This document shows, piece by piece, positions 58,759 through 64,000 of a stretch of 64,000 nt of DNA. Both the position numbers and the translations under genes were made by a program. Below the pieces are notes generated by a model. The model searched no databases. It was given only the letters and a program-made list of their open reading frames with translations, and was not told the origin of the DNA. This stretch comes from an uncultured Eubacteriales bacterium (lineage in GTDB: Bacteria > Bacillota > Clostridia > Lachnospirales > Lachnospiraceae), in the NCBI GenBank assembly GCA_900539455.1, contig UQCD01000003.1:62001-126000 (forward strand). Reading direction: 5' to 3'. Each line of letters opens with the position of its first letter. Position 1 is the stretch's first letter.

Positions 58759-61305
58759 TTATCTGTCATTAATAATCTCTATTGCTTTCTTTTTTCTAAT
58801 GGCTTTTATTGGAATATATATTGATAAAACATTAACTGTTATTTCCACTAAAAACATAATTGCAAAAATTATATAGCTTTTATCTATAATACAATAATTT
58901 ATTTCCTCCAAGCTATCCATATACATATTATTAGCCATTGAAATAATTCTTATAATAATAGGTACTACTATTACAACAGAGCATATAAACATAATCAAAA
59001 ATTCTAATGCAAATATCTGAATACAATCATTCATTGTAACTCCCAATGAACGCAATATTCCAATATTTTTCTTATTCTCATTTATTGATATATGTATAAA
59101 AGTTCCTATCATAATAAAATTTATAGCCATAGATATTATTAGTATAAGATAAAGTATTGGTTTAATTTCGTTAATTAAATTATCAAAATCTAAAATATTG
59201 TTTATAGCTGGTTCATTAAAATATATTCCTGTTTTATCGGCATTTTCTATAATTTCATTATAGTATTGGCTATCAGCATTAACTATATAACTACCATAAT
59301 AATACTGATAATAGTCATTAACTATTTCCTTCCATTTGTCTTCATAAACATAAAAATCTCTTTGTATCTGCTCAGGCAAATATGCAACTATACCTACAAT
59401 TTCAATTCCTTCTTTATAATAGTCATACAGGTTTAACATATTACTGTAAGTATTTTCATACGAAGCCTTATATATATCTGAAAAATTCCATTGACTACTA
59501 CTATATTTATTGTTTAGTAAGTCGTATTTTTCTGCGTAATCTACCGAAATTAATATTTCATTATTATTTTCCGGCATTCTACCCTCTAATAAATCATCCT
59601 TACTAATAACTCCTACATCAGCAACACTAACATAAGACTCTAAATATTGAAGAATTTGCTTTCTTTTCAGAAAATCACCAGCTTGTATTTCTATTGATTC
59701 TGTTCTACTCTTAACTTCTTCTAATAATTCCTCACTTACAAATGTTGCAAAATATTTATATATACAATCAAAATCAAATATTGGATTACTATAGCCATAG
59801 TTCAATTTATGCTGTAGACCAATCTCCTTATAATCAGTTTCATATATTCCTACAATTTTCAAACTTAATTCATTATATATTAATGTATCGTTTAATTTTG
59901 CATTTAATTTACTAGCAATGTAATCTGATATTACTATCTCGTGTAGGTTTTCCGGAATATTTCCTTTTATTTTTTCAGGGTATGCTTTATTATCCTCTAC
60001 AAAGAACATAGTCGCATTATATACAGACAAATCACCATTTTCCATTATATTATCAAATACCACTTTGCTGATTGAAGCATACTCTGATAATTGTGAGGAT
60101 AGCATTTCATACAAATATTTACCCGATGAAACATCATTAGTTATATTGTTGTAAAAATCATCCTCATAGCTGCACTGTAAATAGCCAGGTAATAATTCAA
60201 CTTTATTTTCATCTAAATATTTAACCATTATAGTATTTTTTTCATAGAACGATATGTACAGTGAAAAATATAGCAAAACACAAGTTAGTGCTAATAAAAT
60301 GGTTGTAAATAAAAATCTTAGCTTTCTTTTTTTTAGAAACAAATATGATAATTTTAATTTATATTTGTTTAACAGCCTGTATGCTTGTACATCTGTTCTT
60401 TTTGTTTCTTCTTCTTCTGCTGCTCTATTTTCTTCCTCTATATGTGTTTTTTCATTTTTTACTATATCCTTTATTACTAATTCACCCTCCATTTGGGAAT
60501 TATCAATATATTTACTAACTACTTCTAACATTTTCATTTTATCTAAATTTTCAAAGTCTTTAGAGATATTTTTATTATCTGTAATATTAAAGGAATATAG
60601 AATCTGATTATTTTCGCCCTTATCATCACTAACTATTCTTCCGTCTGACATATGTATTATTTTGTCACCATATTTATATGCTGCTTCTCTATCGTGTGAA
60701 ACAACTATTACTAAACGATTTTTAGAAATTTGTTTCAACAAATCCAGAATAGCTTCCCCGGTTTTTTTATCCAGATTTCCTGTTGGTTCATCTGCAAAAA
60801 TAATATCTGTCTTTTTCAAAAGACATCTAGCAATGGCTATTCTCTGCTTTTCTCCACCACTTAGTTCACTTACCTTTCTTTTTTCATACCCTTCTAAACC
60901 AACCTCTTTTAATATTTGTTCAATTTTTATATCTTCCTGCTCTAGTTTATTTTTTTCATCACACTTTGAACCTTGAAGCTTCAAAACAATTTTCAAATTG
61001 TCATAAACATTTATATCCTGCAAAAGATTGAAATCTTGAAAAATAATTCCAATATGAATATTTCTATAATTATCCAACTCCTTCTCAGTTAATTTACTTA
61101 TATTATATCCATTAACAATAACACTACCTGAATCATATGAGTCCAATCCAGACAGTATATTAAGCAATGTGGTTTTCCCACAGCCACTTTTTCCTAATAT
61201 AAAATGCAAGCCATTGCTTTTAAATTGATATGTTATATCATTTGATGCGTGTACCACTTTTTTACTTGTATTATATTCTTTAATTAAATTGTTAATTTCT
61301 ATCAT
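58759..61305 (-). CDS. Fused ABC exporter, ATPase plus FtsX-type permease (MacB-like)
   Basis: About 848-residue fusion of an ABC ATPase (1-225) and FtsX permease. I take the ATG at 61305; a GTG 6 bp upstream overlaps the GAGGAG site. Walker A is LGKSGCGKTTLLNIL, signature KVSELSGGEKQRIAIARCL, Walker B IIFADEPTGNLDKKT, switch His in VVSHDREA. A charged acidic linker follows (about 270-320), then one helix near 335, a large extracellular region and three C-terminal helices (from about 720). It resembles lantibiotic/bacitracin-type and cell-envelope exporters. A small membrane protein gene precedes it by 19 bp. Confidence 0.88.
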   Translation of the reverse strand: MIEINNLIKEYNTSKKVVHASNDITYQFKSNGLHFILGKSGCGKTTLLNILSGLDSYDSGSVIVNGYNISKLTEKELDNYRNIHIGIIFQDFNLLQDINVYDNLKIVLKLQGSKCDEKNKLEQEDIKIEQILKEVGLEGYEKRKVSELSGGEKQRIAIARCLLKKTDIIFADEPTGNLDKKTGEAILDLLKQISKNRLVIVVSHDREAAYKYGDKIIHMSDGRIVSDDKGENNQILYSFNITDNKNISKDFENLDKMKMLEVVSKYIDNSQMEGELVIKDIVKNEKTHIEEENRAAEEEETKRTDVQAYRLLNKYKLKLSYLFLKKRKLRFLFTTILLALTCVLLYFSLYISFYEKNTIMVKYLDENKVELLPGYLQCSYEDDFYNNITNDVSSGKYLYEMLSSQLSEYASISKVVFDNIMENGDLSVYNATMFFVEDNKAYPEKIKGNIPENLHEIVISDYIASKLNAKLNDTLIYNELSLKIVGIYETDYKEIGLQHKLNYGYSNPIFDFDCIYKYFATFVSEELLEEVKSRTESIEIQAGDFLKRKQILQYLESYVSVADVGVISKDDLLEGRMPENNNEILISVDYAEKYDLLNNKYSSSQWNFSDIYKASYENTYSNMLNLYDYYKEGIEIVGIVAYLPEQIQRDFYVYEDKWKEIVNDYYQYYYGSYIVNADSQYYNEIIENADKTGIYFNEPAINNILDFDNLINEIKPILYLILIISMAINFIMIGTFIHISINENKKNIGILRSLGVTMNDCIQIFALEFLIMFICSVVIVVPIIIRIISMANNMYMDSLEEINYCIIDKSYIIFAIMFLVEITVNVLSIYIPIKAIRKKKAIEIINDR

Positions 61306-61323
61306 TTGCACTCCTCACTAAAA

Positions 61324-61917
61324 TCACACTTCACCAGATAACAAATAATCCTCAATACTATACATTAATGCCTGCCCTAACATATAAGGATATTTTTCCA
61401 GCTCATCATTATCGCTTTGTAACCAATTTCCTATATTTCTAGTAGGTTGTCCGTCCCACGAGTAGTATACATAGCTTAAATTTCCACTTAGATTAGCAAT
61501 CCCTTGTTCTGGTCTGTCCCAAGTTGACGAATATTTTTCTCCTAAGTATATTATACAATATCCATTTTTATTCATAAGCTCACTGGCATATTCTATTTCT
61601 TCATCTGACAAATTCACAGCACTGTCTAAATCATTAATAATTACTACCTTATAATCCCTATTTGATTTTATCTGTTCTTCTGACAACTTTGATATATTGT
61701 TGACTTTAATTTCTGTTTCAAACAGAATCTCTTTTCCTAATACAAAAACATCTGTAGGTCTGGTTGTTTCCATTATTTTCTTCATTCTATCCATATCAGA
61801 TTCTTCATTATTATTTAACTTAGGTATTTTAAAAATCCCAATTAAAAAGCAAATGCCTACTATACCTGCTGCTACTATTAATATTATACTCAATGTAATA
61901 ATTTTGTTTCTCTTCAT
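61324..61917 (-). CDS. Hypothetical membrane-anchored partner of the ABC exporter
   Basis: 197-residue protein with one N-terminal membrane segment (about 6-28) and an outer or cytoplasmic alpha/beta domain. The domain has KVVIINDLDSAVNLSDEEIEYASELM, IIYLGEKYSST and LGQALMYSIEDYLL. I do not recognise it. It is encoded 19 bp upstream of the fused exporter on the same strand, so it may be an accessory or substrate-presenting subunit. It has no signal peptidase site after the anchor. Confidence 0.7.
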   Translation of the reverse strand: MKRNKIITLSIILIVAAGIVGICFLIGIFKIPKLNNNEESDMDRMKKIMETTRPTDVFVLGKEILFETEIKVNNISKLSEEQIKSNRDYKVVIINDLDSAVNLSDEEIEYASELMNKNGYCIIYLGEKYSSTWDRPEQGIANLSGNLSYVYYSWDGQPTRNIGNWLQSDNDELEKYPYMLGQALMYSIEDYLLSGEV

Positions 61918-61939
61918 ATATTTTTCCTCTCATTTTGCT

Positions 61940-61970
61940 ATAGGGAAACATTTTACTTATGTTTCCCTAT
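61940..61970 (-). terminator. Terminator hairpin after potD
   Basis: Perfect 12-bp arms ATAGGGAAACAT (61940-61951) and ATGTTTCCCTAT (61959-61970), with a weak A/T tail on the minus strand. It divides the pot operon from the exporter genes. Confidence 0.6.
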
Positions 61971-62017
61971 AAGCTTTTACTCATCTATTGCTACCTTAAT
62001 ATGGTGTTGTATATAAA

Positions 62018-63532
62018 TTATCTACCATTAACCTTTTTTCTTATAATCAAAGCAACTATTATAACTACAACTCCACCTATAATCCCCCACACAAATATAG
62101 GCACATCAGCTATATTAAAACACCTTACATTAATCCACATCTGATTAATTTCCTTGCTTTCATCATCATTAAAATACTGCATTACTACTGCCCTTTCAAT
62201 AGTTTCACTTGATGGGTACTGAGCATATAGCTGTCTGTCTACCTGTGAGGAATCTGTAGCTATTACATAATTTTCATCCTCATTATCTCCAGTAAAGAAA
62301 TAGCCTACAGGATACTCAATTATTTCCTCACTATCCTCCTCTGCTCCATAGCACCAGTTAAGATAATCAAATACTGTACTATCCTCACCAGCAATTACTG
62401 ATGTATAACCAATATAATACATATTTCTTACAGCATTGTCTGGTCTTGAAAGGAAATTAACGAAGGCTTCGGCAGCCTGCTTCCTTTCGCTGTCACCATT
62501 AATGCCCTTTTTTAACATTATCCAGCCGTCAAACCAAAGATTTGTACATTCCTTAGGTGCTACAAACTCAAGATAGACATCGTCCTCCTCTGCCTGATCC
62601 ATTGCATAAACAGCATCGCCTGACCATTGATAATTTGCTACAATTTTGCCTGTAACCATATCAGCCTTGCCACTATCAGTTTCTAAAGAATAAATATTTC
62701 CCATTATGTCCTGAAGCTTATCCTGCACTTTACCAATAGTTTCACTGCTAACATCATTCATTTCCTTTGTAAGCATTTCATTATAATTAACTGCTGAAAC
62801 AAAGGTATTATCCATAAGTGTATCTGCTTTAACTATTCCTAGAATAGCAAAATAAGTATCTCTTACATTATCCTTTAAGGTAATCTGTCTGTTAAACTTT
62901 TCATTACCAAAGACAGACCAGGTAGATGCCTCCTCTCTAGTCATTTTTTCTGGATTGTATAAAATCCCGGTAATACCCCACATATAGCCTGCTGCATATT
63001 TACTCCACGCCTCTCCACCTATTTCATTTTCATCAAAAACACCTTTTATATAAGGAGAAACACCCTTTACATAATAGTTAGTTTCTATACTTGTATCATA
63101 AAACTTCTCTGAATAAGGCTCTAAAGCACCTTCTGCCATAAGCTTCATTATCATATAATCTGAAGGACACACCAAATCATAAGTGTCCCCCATTGTAAGC
63201 TGGTTGTACAAATCCTCATTAGTACCAAAGCAGGAATATTCTACTTCAACTTTTTTTCCATAGGTTTTGTAATACCATTCCTCAAAATCCTTAATCATGG
63301 AATTTTCGCCAAAAATCTCTGTACCATTTTCCAAATCGATTAGTTCGTCCTCGTCCCAGCCGCCTAAATCAATATATTCCTCCCAGTTACATACTCTAAG
63401 TTTTATAACCTCATCACCTTCTGCGGCTGTTGCACCCTTAACTACATTTGCAGAAATAAGCATACAGCCTGTGAATACTGCCATAGATACAGCTACAACC
63501 TTTTTTATAATTGTGTTAATTTTCTTTTTCAT
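62018..63532 (-). CDS. potD: Spermidine/putrescine-binding protein with a C-terminal anchor
   Basis: 504-residue polyamine-binding protein, larger than usual PotD (about 350). The N-terminus has a signal-like stretch of about 33 residues with no good lipobox (FTGC). The mature part opens LRVCNWEEYIDLGGW, then EVEYSCFGTNEDLYNQL, YDLVCPSDYMIMKLM and an AAGYMWGITGILYN block, as in PotD. The C-terminus has a transmembrane helix (PIFVWGIIGGVVVIIVALII) followed by RKKVNGR, so it is probably anchored by its own tail. It is 3 bp after potC on the same strand. Confidence 0.88.
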   Translation of the reverse strand: MKKKINTIIKKVVAVSMAVFTGCMLISANVVKGATAAEGDEVIKLRVCNWEEYIDLGGWDEDELIDLENGTEIFGENSMIKDFEEWYYKTYGKKVEVEYSCFGTNEDLYNQLTMGDTYDLVCPSDYMIMKLMAEGALEPYSEKFYDTSIETNYYVKGVSPYIKGVFDENEIGGEAWSKYAAGYMWGITGILYNPEKMTREEASTWSVFGNEKFNRQITLKDNVRDTYFAILGIVKADTLMDNTFVSAVNYNEMLTKEMNDVSSETIGKVQDKLQDIMGNIYSLETDSGKADMVTGKIVANYQWSGDAVYAMDQAEEDDVYLEFVAPKECTNLWFDGWIMLKKGINGDSERKQAAEAFVNFLSRPDNAVRNMYYIGYTSVIAGEDSTVFDYLNWCYGAEEDSEEIIEYPVGYFFTGDNEDENYVIATDSSQVDRQLYAQYPSSETIERAVVMQYFNDDESKEINQMWINVRCFNIADVPIFVWGIIGGVVVIIVALIIRKKVNGR

Positions 63533-63535
63533 TTC

Positions 63536-64000
63536 TTATCCTTTAGCTTTTCTGCTAGATTTTAAATTTGCCAAAACTACTATTAATATTACTATTACAA
63601 AAATAATCGTAGATAATGCCCACAAGGCTGTTTTTATATCTGTCTGAGAGCCTTTTGTGGCATTTACAACATAGGTGCTGATAGTGTCAAAGGTAGCTGG
63701 TTTTGTATAGCTGGTAATAAAATAATCATCCAAGGACAAGGTAACTGCTAATGCAAAGCCAGATATAATACCTGGTGCTATCTGTGGTATAACTACCTTT
63801 CTAAGTGCCATTTGTGGCGAAGCTCCTAAATCCATTGCTGCCTCATACAGACTGTTATCCATCTGCTTTAGTTTTGGTACTACCGACAAATATACAAACG
63901 GTGCTGATAATACTATATGACCTATTACTAAAGGAATATATGTGCTTTTGTCAATGCCAACTACCACAATTAACAAAATACATATAGAAAAGCCTGTAAC
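63536..64000 (-). CDS. potC: Polyamine ABC permease PotC, partial
   Basis: The 5-prime end lies beyond the window; the frame stays open to position 64000. The visible 155 or so residues hold the last helices, with SLYEAAMDLGASPQMALRKVVIPQIAPG (the EAA loop) and SLDDYFITSYTKPATFDTISTYV, typical of PotC. The tail ends LKSSRKAKG. It forms the channel with PotB and precedes potD. Confidence 0.9.
   Translation of the reverse strand, partial: VTGFSICILLIVVVGIDKSTYIPLVIGHIVLSAPFVYLSVVPKLKQMDNSLYEAAMDLGASPQMALRKVVIPQIAPGIISGFALAVTLSLDDYFITSYTKPATFDTISTYVVNATKGSQTDIKTALWALSTIIFVIVILIVVLANLKSSRKAKG

Noticed and set aside
1..64000. Prophage, insertion sequence, integron or plasmid features
   Set aside because: No transposase, integrase, capsid, replication or toxin-antitoxin gene was seen on either strand.

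Overview
The window is about 64 kb of low-GC, densely coded chromosomal DNA. It looks like a spore-forming anaerobic member of the Clostridia, most like the Lachnospiraceae. The evidence is a spoIIA-sigF operon, a dipicolinate synthase pair, clostridial-type Amt and SUF proteins, a tig-clpP-clpX-engB block, strong AGGAGG ribosome binding sites and sigma-A promoters. No transposase, integrase, phage gene, rRNA or CRISPR array was seen. Most genes lie on the minus strand. The plus-strand genes are malic enzyme, a radical SAM protein, a DUF4364 protein, tRNA-Leu, amt, dpaA-dpaB-asnB and a nitroreductase.

Region by region. 1-13 kb: the tail of an rpmE / DUF1385 / prmC cluster, a COG2984-type ABC importer downstream of a LytTR/GHKL two-component pair, an NfeD/SPFH membrane pair, an HD-type dNTPase, a cation diffusion facilitator and an ABC-F ATPase. 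13-24 kb: rho, malic enzyme, and the protein quality-control block tig-clpP-clpX-engB, then a repeat-rich lipoprotein, a DJ-1 protein and an acetyltransferase. 24-26 kb: tRNA-Leu(UAG), a fragment of a glyoxalase-fold gene, and a two-gene minimal SUF (SMS-like) Fe-S assembly system. 26-39 kb: an eleven-gene block with a PucR regulator, a class III aminotransferase, a five-gene peptide-type ABC importer, two amidohydrolases, a flavin-type oxidase and an Fe-alcohol dehydrogenase. It is probably a nitrogen-compound catabolic operon. Its promoter carries a perfect 16-bp palindrome, and an intrinsic terminator sits in its leader. The next gene, across a repeat-rich gap, is an ammonium transporter fused to a P-II domain.

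41-48 kb: the forespore sigma-F operon (spoIIAA-spoIIAB-sigF), a zinc-ribbon/TPR membrane protein preceded by an unlisted 47-residue gene, folC and a FapA/DUF342 protein. 48-56 kb: valS under a valine T-box whose leader carries an extra 160-nt nested-hairpin insertion, back to back with dpaA-dpaB-asnB, which has a near-perfect sigma-K promoter. 56-64 kb: a nitroreductase with a palindromic operator, a small lipoprotein, an orphan FliD-like protein under a strong sigma-A promoter, a fused MacB-type ABC exporter with a small membrane-anchored partner, and the end of a polyamine potC-potD operon.

The most unusual points are the PucR-linked catabolic operon with its promoter palindrome, leader terminator and motif shared with the amt upstream region; the Amt-P-II fusion with a changed T-loop; a three-copy repeat with a 150-bp hairpin between pucR and amt; the structured insertion in the valS leader; and the sporulation-type promoter driving an asparagine synthetase. 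Functions are inferred from family resemblance and motifs read by eye; no searches were run.
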